DNA of 44,942 nt. Origin: a bacterium. GTDB taxonomy: Bacteria; SZUA-182; SZUA-191; JAJRXT01. The position numbers were made by a program, and so were the translations under genes. Positions 25,852 to 33,008 of this stretch are shown here, piece after piece (the stretch's first letter is position 1; every line of letters begins with the position of its first letter). The stretch is taken from NCBI GenBank assembly GCA_024277675.1, contig JAJRUS010000021.1, forward strand, positions 1 to 44,942. Direction: 5' to 3'. Below the pieces are notes generated by a model that ran no database searches, was not told the origin of the DNA, and was given only the letters and a program-made list of their open reading frames with translations.

Positions 25852-25956
25852 TAAAAAAAATTATTTATTAACCAATTAACAAACAAACACCTTTTCAGAT
25901 ATTGTTGTGCAAAATATGTGCCGGAATTGGATTAAGTCCATCTGCCTGCCGGCTGC

Positions 25957-25985
25957 TTGCATTAGCCTGCTGATTATTTTATAAT
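25957..25985 (+). promoter_or_regulatory. Strong sigma70-type promoter for argS
   Basis: TTGCAT, a 17-base spacer and a perfect TATAAT, leaving a 5' leader of about 100 bases before the argS ATG. The leader shows no T-box or terminator hairpin that I can see. This is the best promoter in the window. The 311-base intergenic stretch 25780-26091 holds this and the opposing weaker promoter and is otherwise AT-rich with no ORF. Confidence 0.75.
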
Positions 25986-26091
25986 GTGCCTGCGTTGGAA
26001 GTTAATAGTGTTTATATTTCGAACACAGACCATAGTTGTTTTGAACCAGGTGCTTTTTAAGCTAACCACTTTTTAGCTAAAATGGAGAAAT

Positions 26092-27765
26092 ATGGAACAG
26101 ATTTTAGAGGCTGCTTTGGCGGAGGCGATAAGCTGTTGTCAGAAAACGGGGCTCATTCGGGTAAAATCACCCCAAAAAATAGTGGTTCAACCCCCGACTG
26201 ACAGCAAGCTTAAGTCCCCCGGCGATCTGTCAACTAATATTGCGCTGGAGCTGGCCTCCCAGGCGAGACAACCGCCTCGTCAAATTGCCCAGGCTATCGT
26301 AGACCATTTGCATCTGGATAATGCTTTGATAGCTAAAGTTGAACTGGCCGGGCCTGGTTTCATCAACTTTCATGTGCAACAGGCCTGGTGGTATCAAACC
26401 CTGTTTAAGATTGAGGAACAAAAAACCCGATATGGCGACCTGGATTTGGGCGGCGGCGAGCGGGTACAGGTTGAATTTGTGAGTGCCAATCCCACCGGCC
26501 CGTTACATATTGGGCATGGCCGCGGGGCGGCGGTGGGGGATGTGCTGGCCAATATATTACAAAAGGCCGGTTACGATGTACAACGCGAATACTACATAAA
26601 TGACGCCGGTAATCAGATGTCAATGCTGGGCCGCTCTGTATTGGCCCGCTACCGACAGTTGTCAGGTCAGCAGGTCTCATTTCCGGATAAGGGCTATCAG
26701 GGGGATTATATTAAAGATATCGCCCAACAGATTATAAATGAAGAAGGCGATAAGCTGTCAGCTAAACCGGAAGCTGAGGCCATAGCTTATTGCACCGGCT
26801 TCGCCTCCCGGAAAATACTGGCCGGTATAAAAGATGTTTTGAAGGACTTTGGGGTGAGCTTTGATAGTTGGTTCAGTGAACAGAGCCTGTATGACCAGGG
26901 GCTGGTAGAGCAAGCCATCCAAACCCTGAAAAACAGGGAATATATTGAGGAGCGGGAGGGGGCGCTGTGGCTCAAGTCATCTGCGTTGGGGGATGATAAG
27001 GATCGGGTGGTGTGGCGTTCCAATGGCGAACCCACTTATCTGGCCGCTGATATTGCCTATCATCAGCATAAATACCGGCGGGGATTCAAAAAAGTAATCG
27101 ATATCTGGGGAGCCGACCATCATGGTTATATAAACCGCTTAAAGGCCGCAATATCCGCCTTGGGACAAGACCCCCAATCATTTAATGTCTTATTAGTACA
27201 ATTGGTAAGCCTGGTGCGGAAAGGGGTGCCGGTGGCCATGTCGACCCGCCAGGGTGAATTCACTACCTTAATTGAAGTATTGGATGAGGTGGGGGTTGAT
27301 GCCGCCCGTTTCTTTTTCTTAACCCGACGCTGCGACAGCCAACTGGAATTCGATTTAGAACTGGCCAAGCAGCAATCTGCCGAAAATCCGGTTTATTATG
27401 TACAATATGCTCACGCTCGTATTTGCAGTATCATTCGCCAGGCCCAACAAGCTGGGATTACCTTACCCACCGTCCATGAAGTGGATTTAGAGTTATTAAA
27501 ACTCACCGCTGAAATAGAGCTGATTAAAAAGCTGGCTGAATTTCCAGCGCTGCTTAAGGGAAGCGCCCTAGCCTCAGAACCCCATCGGTTGACCTTTTAT
27601 GTGCTCGATTTAGCCGGCCGCTTCCATAAGTATTATCACCGCCAGCGGGTAATTACCGGGCATGAGGGAGAAACTGCCGCTCGCCTGGCGCTGGTAAACT
27701 CGATTAAAACTGTGCTGGGGATTGTGCTTAATCTTTTAGGCATTAACGCCCCGGAGCAGATGTAA
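26092..27765 (+). CDS. argS: Arginyl-tRNA synthetase
   Basis: This 557-residue class Ia aminoacyl-tRNA synthetase attaches arginine to tRNA-Arg. It shows the N-terminal Arg_S additional domain ('STNIALELA'), the HIGH signature 'GPLHIGHGRGAAVGD' (about 136-150), the 'YYINDAGNQM' motif, a degenerate KMSKS-type loop 'VAMSTRQGEF', as usual for bacterial ArgRS, and the C-terminal DALR anticodon domain ('YVQYAHARICSI', 'FHKYYHRQRVI'). Length is normal. GGAG precedes the ATG by 5 bases, and a strong promoter lies 107 bases upstream. The next gene, a SPOR-domain protein 24 bases on, is a common partner of argS in Desulfobacterota-like genomes. Confidence 0.97.
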   Translation: MEQILEAALAEAISCCQKTGLIRVKSPQKIVVQPPTDSKLKSPGDLSTNIALELASQARQPPRQIAQAIVDHLHLDNALIAKVELAGPGFINFHVQQAWWYQTLFKIEEQKTRYGDLDLGGGERVQVEFVSANPTGPLHIGHGRGAAVGDVLANILQKAGYDVQREYYINDAGNQMSMLGRSVLARYRQLSGQQVSFPDKGYQGDYIKDIAQQIINEEGDKLSAKPEAEAIAYCTGFASRKILAGIKDVLKDFGVSFDSWFSEQSLYDQGLVEQAIQTLKNREYIEEREGALWLKSSALGDDKDRVVWRSNGEPTYLAADIAYHQHKYRRGFKKVIDIWGADHHGYINRLKAAISALGQDPQSFNVLLVQLVSLVRKGVPVAMSTRQGEFTTLIEVLDEVGVDAARFFFLTRRCDSQLEFDLELAKQQSAENPVYYVQYAHARICSIIRQAQQAGITLPTVHEVDLELLKLTAEIELIKKLAEFPALLKGSALASEPHRLTFYVLDLAGRFHKYYHRQRVITGHEGETAARLALVNSIKTVLGIVLNLLGINAPEQM

Positions 27766-27789
27766 GATTATATCGGATGGAGTAGGATA

Positions 27790-28320
27790 TTGGGGAAAAA
27801 ACGCTCAGCGGCTGGATCTCAAAAAAGCAACACGTCGTTCAGCCTGAATAAAATCCAGTTGTTTTTGCTTGCCGCTGGCGCTTTGCTTACCTGTGGGTTG
27901 TGCTTCAGCCTGGGGCTTTTGCTGGGCTATCAATTATCCGGCGTGTCGCTGAGCAAGCAACTACCATCAAAAGAAGATATTGCTTCATTGGTGGAGAAGA
28001 GCCGGGAAAGCAGCTTCTATGAAACCCTGCCGGATCCCCCCAGAAAATCAATCAGGAAAAAACCTGTTGCTATAGCAAAACCTGAAACAACAAAAGGTTA
28101 TATGGTTCAGGTAGCCGCTTTTAAAAATAAAAAGTCAGCCTACAGCCTGCGGGATGAGCTTAAAGAAAAGGGCTATCCAGCCCATGTTTCCAAAAACAGC
28201 CAGGGGAATAACCTATGGTATCGGGTGAGATTGGGTGAATATGCTTCCCGGCAAAAAGCCCAACAGATCACCGCCCAGCTTAAGAAAAACACTAAACTGG
28301 AACCCTTTATTTCCCGGTAA
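27790..28320 (+). CDS. SPOR domain-containing protein
   Basis: This 176-residue protein has a cytoplasmic basic start, one membrane helix (about 23-48), a short linker and a C-terminal SPOR domain (about 102-175: 'GYMVQVAAFKNKKSAYSLRDEL', 'WYRVRLGEYASRQKAQ'). SPOR domains bind septal peptidoglycan lacking stem peptides, so the protein probably localises to division sites. The start is TTG, supported by GGAG 7 bases upstream; no in-frame ATG precedes it. It is 24 bases after argS and most likely co-transcribed. It converges on the cytochrome gene. Confidence 0.88.
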   Translation: MGKKRSAAGSQKSNTSFSLNKIQLFLLAAGALLTCGLCFSLGLLLGYQLSGVSLSKQLPSKEDIASLVEKSRESSFYETLPDPPRKSIRKKPVAIAKPETTKGYMVQVAAFKNKKSAYSLRDELKEKGYPAHVSKNSQGNNLWYRVRLGEYASRQKAQQITAQLKKNTKLEPFISR

Positions 28321-28365
28321 AGCGAACGGTTATAAGCTGAATTGCCTGCAGACCCTGAGCCTACC

Positions 28366-28389
28366 GAAAAGCTTAAGGGTGCCTTAATG
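28366..28389. terminator. Weak inverted repeat between convergent genes
   Basis: The 63-base gap between the SPOR gene and the cytochrome gene ends with CTTAAGG-GTG-CCTTAA, a short palindrome that could act as a bidirectional terminator. It lacks a clear T-run and slightly enters the cytochrome 3' end. Confidence 0.3.
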
Positions 28390-28962
28390 TTCACCTTTCA
28401 GCGGGAAATTTTCATGGGCTGCTTCGCTATCAAAATCCATCTCATCGGATTCGGTGGGAGAAGCCTCTGCCGTATGGCATTTATCGCAGGTGGCCTGATT
28501 CGGTACTTTCAGCCCCTTATATATTAAATCTATTTTCTTATAGAAATGCCTTTCCTTAGCCATTACCTTCCAGTAACGCCCGCCCGGCCCATGACAGGCC
28601 TCGCAGGTGACTCCTGCCAGATCAGGGGTTTCCTGATAGCTGGTGAAACCACCCGGCTCGCCATATCCAGTGGCGTGACACTTTAAACAATCCGCTTCTA
28701 CGGTATAATCCTTATTGGGGTCCAGCACGGCATCCTTTTTAGCGTCAGCCCCTACGCCCGGCAAGAGTACGTTAAAGGCGCCGGAGTTCATCGCCCCGTC
28801 TTTCCATGACTTATATTCTTTATCATGACACCCCTTACACCTTTTATATCCCAGATATGGCGGTGTTTTGGCATAAGCAGGGGCTACCGAAAGCCAGCAT
28901 ACCCCGGTAAATATTACGGTTAATGTAAGGCACAGATAGCTTGTCTTGGCAATTCTCTTCAT
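28384..28962 (-). CDS. Periplasmic tetraheme cytochrome c (c554 family)
   Basis: This 192-residue protein has a signal peptide cut after 'APAYA' (31) and four CxxCH heme sites: 'CKGCH' (42), 'CLKCH' (92), 'CEACH' (120) and 'CDKCH' (159). Spacing and 'GVTCEACHGPGGRYW' match the cytochrome c554/c-prime Pfam family, which passes electrons in the periplasm, for example in nitrogen or metal respiration. The C-terminus ends 'AAHENFPLKGEH', with extra His available as distal heme ligands. It has a G-rich ribosome site (AGGGGGAA). No partner redox gene is nearby, so the pathway is unknown. Confidence 0.92.
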   Translation of the reverse strand: MKRIAKTSYLCLTLTVIFTGVCWLSVAPAYAKTPPYLGYKRCKGCHDKEYKSWKDGAMNSGAFNVLLPGVGADAKKDAVLDPNKDYTVEADCLKCHATGYGEPGGFTSYQETPDLAGVTCEACHGPGGRYWKVMAKERHFYKKIDLIYKGLKVPNQATCDKCHTAEASPTESDEMDFDSEAAHENFPLKGEH

Positions 28963-29321
28963 ACTTTCCCCCTTATATAATCTTTAGTGATTTGATTGCG
29001 ATTGATAGATTGTCAACTTAATAAGTTTAATTAATTAGATTAACAATAATATTAATAAAAAATTTTGCCGGTTTTGTCAAGTTATTTATTAAGTTTTTGT
29101 GGTAATCTAGTAAAAATGTCACCATAGGGGGTATGGAGACAATCACATTGAGCGGTAAGGAATTAAACGGGTTGCCGGTAGATGTACGGTTAAGGAGGCG
29201 GCAGGGGGCTTTTCGCCCCTGGGCCTGTGGTTTAAACGTCAACGGGTGTTTTGCCTTAAATACTCAGCTATGCTGAAAAACGATAATACAGTAAGACTGA
29301 AGCCAAAGAGGAGGAACAGTT
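28963..29321. other. Intergenic region with AT-rich stretch, hairpin and possible 46-codon ORF
   Basis: The region is very AT-rich to about 29100 and probably holds the cytochrome promoter: a TTGACA on the minus strand at about 29011-29016, with no good -10. From 29130 it becomes GC-richer. A GGGGGC-TTTT-CGCCCC hairpin sits at about 29203-29220. A plus-strand ORF of 46 codons (29133-29273) has AGGGGG immediately before its ATG but resembles nothing I know. No RNA family was recognised. Confidence 0.4.
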
Positions 29322-29597
29322 ATGTTGCGTATATTAATTATAGTTTTTTTAGTATCATCAGTGATTGGCTTACCAGCCTGTTGCGGTATACCCTTTTATA
29401 GGACAATAGAATTTGACCAAACCGATACCGGGCGGGCTTTGCCGGAAACAATAGTGACTGAAGGGGGCGCCACCCCTGTGGGCGGAAGCAGGAGCTACAC
29501 CAAAAATATATACCGCAACAGGAACAAGCCCGAAAACAGGTACAATAGCCAACTCACCTGTTTAGCCTGGCCGGAGACGGTTTTAAGCAGGCAGTAG
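29322..29597 (+). CDS. Hypothetical exported peptide (doubtful ORF)
   Basis: It starts at an ATG with a very strong Shine-Dalgarno (GAGGAGGAAC) and a hydrophobic signal-like N-terminus ('ILIIVFLVSSVIGLPACCG'). The first 57 codons are clear of other genes; the rest runs antisense through the 3' end of the permease gene, which looks full length. The overlapping part has no protein-like character. It may be a small exported protein whose true 3' end was lost, or a chance ORF with a good ribosome site. Confidence 0.35.
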   Translation: MLRILIIVFLVSSVIGLPACCGIPFYRTIEFDQTDTGRALPETIVTEGGATPVGGSRSYTKNIYRNRNKPENRYNSQLTCLAWPETVLSRQ

Positions 29598-30844
29598 GTG
29601 ATGAAACCCAGCGCAATCCCCTCGGTAATGCTGAAGGTTACCGGCATAAAGATCAGGGTGATAAAGGCCGGAATGGCCTCGCTGTAATCATCCCAGGCAA
29701 TTTTGCGCATAGTCTTCATCATTATACAGCCGATAATAATCAACGCCGGGGCGATTACCGGATATAATATTACCCCATTAGCCGCCGCATAGCCGCCGCC
29801 AATCATTTTCACCAGCGGATAACAAAACAAGGCTGCCAGCATTAGCAATGCAGTTATTACATTAGCCAATCCGGTACGCCCGCCGGCTGATATGCCGGCC
29901 GCACTCTCAATATAACTGGTTACGGTGGAAGTGCCCAACATCGCTCCGGTTACCGTACCCACCGCATCAGATAATAATGCCTGCCTGGCCCGCGGCAGTT
30001 TACCCTGACGCATGAAGCCGCCTTCTTCACTCACGGCAATCAGAGTGCCCACTGTATCGAATAAATCCAGAAAAAAGAAAATAAAGATTACGGTGAAGAA
30101 TTCCGGTTTGATAAATAAGTCTAAAATATTCAGTTTAAATAAGGTGGGTTTGATGGAGGGGGGCAGGCTGATAAAACCTTGGTATTTGACTACCCCCAAC
30201 GGCAGCCCCAGTAAAGTAGTAATGATGATACCCCACATAATGGCGCCCTTAACCTCCAGGGTGAGCAGTACCGAAATACACATCACCCCGAACAGGGACA
30301 ATAGCACCGGCTTGCTGGTGAGATCCCCTAAACCTAACAGTACCACCGGTTTATCCACCACCAGCACCGCCCATTCAAGCCCCACCAGGGCGATTAAAAG
30401 CCCAATTCCGACCGCTATGGCATAACGCAGGGATTCGGGTATCGCTTCAATCAGTTTTTCCCGAAAGCCAAAGGAGGATACAGCAATAAAAATGGCGCCG
30501 GAGACAAATATCGCTCCCAGGGCCACCGGCCAGGTATAACCCAAACCCCCGTTTGAAACACTACCGCAAACCGTATAGGCAAAATAAATATTATGCCCCA
30601 TGGCCGGCGCCAGGGCGATAGGATAATTGGCATATAGCCCCATTAACAGCGTAGCCAGTGCGCTGGCCACGCAGGTGGCCACCATCACCGCCCCGAAATC
30701 CATACCACAAGCCGAAAGCACCGCCGGTTGGACAAAAATTATATAGCACATGGTCATGAAGCTGGTCACTCCGGCCATAATCTCGGTGGAAATATCGCTA
30801 CCGTTTTCTTTGAGTTTGAACAACTGCTCCAACTGCATTTGCAT
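29495..30844 (-). CDS. Purine permease, NCS2/AzgA-PbuG type (guanine/hypoxanthine)
   Basis: The ORF track starts at 30976, but a promoter lies inside that extension, so the start is 30844 (or 30838), giving 'MQMQLEQLFKLKENGSDISTE' as in AzgA/PbuG proteins; GGAG precedes it. The roughly 449-residue protein has 12-14 membrane helices with 'TEIMAGVTSFMTMCYIIFVQP', 'NIYFAYTVCG' and 'DLFDTVGTLIAVSEEGGFM', which are hallmarks of proton-coupled guanine/hypoxanthine/adenine uptake carriers. It sits in the cytoplasmic membrane. No purine riboswitch was recognised in the roughly 65-base leader. It is probably a single-gene transcript. Confidence 0.9.
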   Translation of the reverse strand: MQMQLEQLFKLKENGSDISTEIMAGVTSFMTMCYIIFVQPAVLSACGMDFGAVMVATCVASALATLLMGLYANYPIALAPAMGHNIYFAYTVCGSVSNGGLGYTWPVALGAIFVSGAIFIAVSSFGFREKLIEAIPESLRYAIAVGIGLLIALVGLEWAVLVVDKPVVLLGLGDLTSKPVLLSLFGVMCISVLLTLEVKGAIMWGIIITTLLGLPLGVVKYQGFISLPPSIKPTLFKLNILDLFIKPEFFTVIFIFFFLDLFDTVGTLIAVSEEGGFMRQGKLPRARQALLSDAVGTVTGAMLGTSTVTSYIESAAGISAGGRTGLANVITALLMLAALFCYPLVKMIGGGYAAANGVILYPVIAPALIIIGCIMMKTMRKIAWDDYSEAIPAFITLIFMPVTFSITEGIALGFITYCLLKTVSGQAKQVSWLLYLFSGLFLLRYIFLV

Positions 30845-30916
30845 ATATCTCCGAATTAAGCTAAAAGGCTGCTTGAAACTCATCGAACTAGTTGAAAAAC
30901 CACTAAATTTATCTAA

Positions 30917-30946
30917 TTTATAGCATAAGTCGGCGGGGTTAGTCAA
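30917..30946 (-). promoter_or_regulatory. Sigma70-like promoter for purine permease
   Basis: On the minus strand TTGACT, 18-base spacer, TATAAA, about 70 bases before the start at 30844. It lies just after a terminator-like hairpin, a consistent unit boundary, and rules out the longer ORF start at 30976. Confidence 0.6.
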
Positions 30947-30948
30947 GC

Positions 30949-30993
30949 AAAAGGGGCCATAGTCCCCTTTAATCAAAGCAGGCTATGCCTGCT
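30949..30993 (-). terminator. Two consecutive hairpins, probable terminator after the HExxH lipoprotein gene
   Basis: Read on the minus strand the first hairpin is AGCAGGC-ATA-GCCTGCT followed by TTGATT (30977-30993), and the second is AAAGGGG-ACTATGG-CCCCTTTT (30949-30970). The second ends in a T-run and fits a rho-independent terminator. They sit between the lipoprotein stop at 31021 and the permease promoter. Confidence 0.55.
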
Positions 30994-31020
30994 CAATTAC
31001 ACAATAAGCAGCGAATGGTT

Positions 31021-31332
31021 TTATCTTTTGGCGTGAAAATTGTACGGAGCAAAAATGGCGTGTGTTACCTCATGCCCTAAAGTCTCGAAGTTCATCTCTT
31101 CGACATAGATGGTATTGGTATAAGGATCGAAAAAGCCGTACACGTAATGATCCATCGGCTTTTGTGCCTGGTGTAAGCGCTCCCGATACAGTTTATTTAT
31201 GGTTTCAATATCAGTAAATACTACATTCAACTGCGCCAGGTTATGCTCATGATAATAGGGCTTGGAGGCACATCCTGAAAAGAGTGTTATTAAAAGTAGA
31301 CCTCCGAAGCTCCATTTCTGCCGGGCAGACAT
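31021..31332 (-). CDS. Small lipoprotein with HExxH motif
   Basis: This 103-residue protein has a lipoprotein signal ('GLLLITLFSGC', lipobox FSGC) and, near its C-terminus, 'LGHEVTHAIF', which contains the HExxH zinc-protease motif. The sequence before it ('YGFFDPYTNTIYVEEMNFETLGHEVTHA') reads like the approach strand and active-site helix of a minimal metalloprotease fold. It stops only 11 residues after the motif, so no third zinc ligand of the usual HExxH-x-E or -H type can be placed within a downstream domain. It could be a very small peptidase, a zinc-binding remnant or a truncated gene. GGGAG precedes the start by 10 bases. I do not recognise a named family. Confidence 0.7.
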   Translation of the reverse strand: MSARQKWSFGGLLLITLFSGCASKPYYHEHNLAQLNVVFTDIETINKLYRERLHQAQKPMDHYVYGFFDPYTNTIYVEEMNFETLGHEVTHAIFAPYNFHAKR

Positions 31333-31369
31333 TTAATCCGCACTCCCTGACCTGAAAAGGCCAAAGTCT

Positions 31370-31393
31370 GGGGGAAAGAACACTGTCCCCTTA
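31370..31393. repeat. REP-like inverted sequence
   Basis: The stretch GGGGGAAAGAACACTGTCCCC is flanked by G/C blocks that can pair and resembles short extragenic palindromes common in environmental bacterial genomes ('ggggacagtgttctttcccc'). Only one copy is in the window, so repeat status is recalled knowledge and not shown here. The rest of the 205-base gap 31333-31538 is AT-rich with nothing recognised. Confidence 0.35.
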
Positions 31394-31538
31394 AATGTTA
31401 GCCTATAGTATTTATTATGGCAATACACGGCGGCCATAAAGTGACATATCAAATACGTTATCAGCCAATACTTATCAAAAAAATTGGGCCTGCGATTTTA
31501 AGCTTATAGGGAGTAAACTAAAGGCAGGAAAAAAAGGA

Positions 31539-32369
31539 TTATTGTTTTTTGGGGATATAAAGCACGCCTGCATAACGCTTATTGACCCTGGGAACCAAGC
31601 TGGCCAAGATTTTTTCAGTTGCGCTGCATAATAACGAAACCAGGTTTCTTTTATTGTTTATAAACTCGCCATTTCCACATTGGGGGCAGATGGTTGTTTC
31701 TTCAGTCCTGTGCCAGCGGTTTCCCAGGTGTTGTTTGATAAACAATAAGGTATTGTTATGGTAGTTCCTTTTTCCCACAAAAAAGACGTATTTAACCGGC
31801 AGATAATCGGGGAAAAACCTTGTCAGCGACGGCTTGTTTTTGAAAGATCTAACATGATGCCAAACATGCGATATAAGTCCACATTTATTACATTTAACAA
31901 AACCGCTTTTTAGGTTCTCGCGGTATGGTACGGTAATTAGAATGTATTTTTTACTAACCCTTTGTATCTCTTCCAGGGCGTTTCTGAAAATTTCAGCCGG
32001 TAAATGTTCCAGTACCTCTGTCAATAATACCAGATCAAAACAGCTCGGCTTAAACGCCAAGGCATTGATATTCATACAGGATTTAGCCGGACTTATATTT
32101 TTTAAAGGAGCAAAAACAAAATCTGTGCCCACCACCCGGTATTTGGAAGCCAGCAAATTTGTAATCCGGCCATCCCCACAGCCGATGTCCAAAATAGAAT
32201 CGATATTTTCGGGTATAAGCGATAAGGTGACTTGAATTCTGGCCAGCTCTTTTTCTTTTAAAGGCGCCGCCGCTTTTCCACAGCTTTCCTGGTAATAATC
32301 TTTTATATAACTCAAGCCTTGTGCCCTGCCACTATATTTTAGGGTATCTTGAAAAATTGCTCTCCTCAC
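31539..32369 (-). CDS. Class I SAM-dependent methyltransferase with C-terminal zinc ribbon
   Basis: This 276-residue protein has SAM motif I 'ILDIGCGDGRITNLLA', an acidic end of strand 2 ('VVGTDF') and 'LVLLTEVLEHLP', the normal pattern of Methyltransf_11/23 proteins. Cysteine pairs follow the core ('CNKCG' and 'CPQCG'), probably binding zinc. It lies 31 bases after the peptidase gene and is probably the last gene of the exopolysaccharide/peptide operon. It could methylate a sugar or, less likely, the peptide product. No evidence chooses between them. Confidence 0.82.
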   Translation of the reverse strand: MRRAIFQDTLKYSGRAQGLSYIKDYYQESCGKAAAPLKEKELARIQVTLSLIPENIDSILDIGCGDGRITNLLASKYRVVGTDFVFAPLKNISPAKSCMNINALAFKPSCFDLVLLTEVLEHLPAEIFRNALEEIQRVSKKYILITVPYRENLKSGFVKCNKCGLISHVWHHVRSFKNKPSLTRFFPDYLPVKYVFFVGKRNYHNNTLLFIKQHLGNRWHRTEETTICPQCGNGEFINNKRNLVSLLCSATEKILASLVPRVNKRYAGVLYIPKKQ

Positions 32370-32400
32370 CGATTGACGGCGTTGTTGTTAGTTTAAAATA

Positions 32401-32838
32401 TCAATTTCCCGGCGCGCCAGTTCCAAGCATATGCCGTAATTTACGCCGCAGGTCTATGGCTGTGTTGAGCAACTGTAACTCAACATATGATAGATAGCCC
32501 AGGCAAAAACCCAATGTTCGCCGAAAGCCGCTGTCGAAGTTGATAGTTTTACCCTGACGCTTCACCGCAATCAGGCGGCCGATGACCTCAGTCGAGCATA
32601 TCTGATGGTCCGCCCCGATAGAATTATCCCCCCGGGTAAGATAGCTTTGTTGCCCGGCTTGTCGCCAGCCGGCAATTATACGATGCAATATAAAACCGTT
32701 TGCTTGTTTAAGCAGCACAATTTCTCCCCGCTGCGGCTGCCTGCGGGGCGGCACCTCCAACACCACCCGCTCGCCATCGCGTAATTGCGGCCACATGCTG
32801 CACCCCTGAACAGTCAAACTAACCCGGTTATTATCCAC
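32401..32838 (-). CDS. S24/S26-like serine peptidase (Ser-His, Sec11-like signature), soluble form
   Basis: This 145-residue protein carries the signal-peptidase-like motifs in order: 'VQGCSMWPQLRDGERV' (nucleophile Ser in the S-M-x-P box), 'RGEIVLL', 'ILHRII' and 'YLTRGDNS'. The His in HRI takes the place of the bacterial signal-peptidase lysine, as in archaeal and ER-type enzymes. It lacks the N-terminal membrane anchor of true signal peptidases; only a mildly hydrophobic C-terminal helix is present. It starts at GTG 14 bases after the small Cys-rich ORF, with AAGG about 11 bases upstream. Position makes it a candidate protease for that peptide. It could instead serve an exopolysaccharide-linked role, where similar genes are common. 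Confidence 0.82.
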   Translation of the reverse strand: MDNNRVSLTVQGCSMWPQLRDGERVVLEVPPRRQPQRGEIVLLKQANGFILHRIIAGWRQAGQQSYLTRGDNSIGADHQICSTEVIGRLIAVKRQGKTINFDSGFRRTLGFCLGYLSYVELQLLNTAIDLRRKLRHMLGTGAPGN

Positions 32839-32852
32839 GCTTATGGTTTACC

Positions 32853-33008
32853 TTACGAAAAAGCCACCGGGGAACCCAGCTTTTCCGGCCGATTGCAGGG
32901 CTGGGATGCTCCCCGGGGAGATTTGCAACAAGAATGTGGATTAGGCATGGTAAACACCTTTTTTCCCTCTAGTTGTGGCTTATCGTACTTTTTCTTGTGC
33001 TTATTCAT
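32853..33008 (-). CDS. Candidate RiPP precursor peptide, 51 aa (not in ORF track)
   Basis: The ATG at 33008 overlaps the end of the radical SAM gene (ATGAATAA: the radical SAM TAA is at 33003-33001) and is preceded by GAGGGG at 5 bases. The frame stops with TAA at 32855-32853. The N-terminal half is a Lys-rich leader 'KKKYDKPQLEGKKVFTM' holding YxxPxL, the motif that PqqD-like RRE domains bind in lasso-peptide leaders, followed by Thr-Met. The C-terminal part has 'CCKSPRGASQPC' and ends 'GSPVAFS'. Three Cys, several Ser and Pro, no signal peptide and no membrane helix. The gene sits exactly between a radical SAM/SPASM gene and a peptidase gene, where a precursor would be expected. The product structure is unknown. 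Confidence 0.75.
   Translation of the reverse strand: MNKHKKKYDKPQLEGKKVFTMPNPHSCCKSPRGASQPCNRPEKLGSPVAFS

Noticed and set aside
29027-29242. 71-codon minus-strand ORF
   Set aside because: It lies in the AT-rich intergenic region, with low-complexity Asn/Ile composition and no ribosome site.
30845-30976. N-terminal extension of the purine permease (start 30976)
   Set aside because: The extension contains a good promoter and a terminator-like hairpin and has no counterpart in AzgA/PbuG proteins; GGAG supports the start at 30844.
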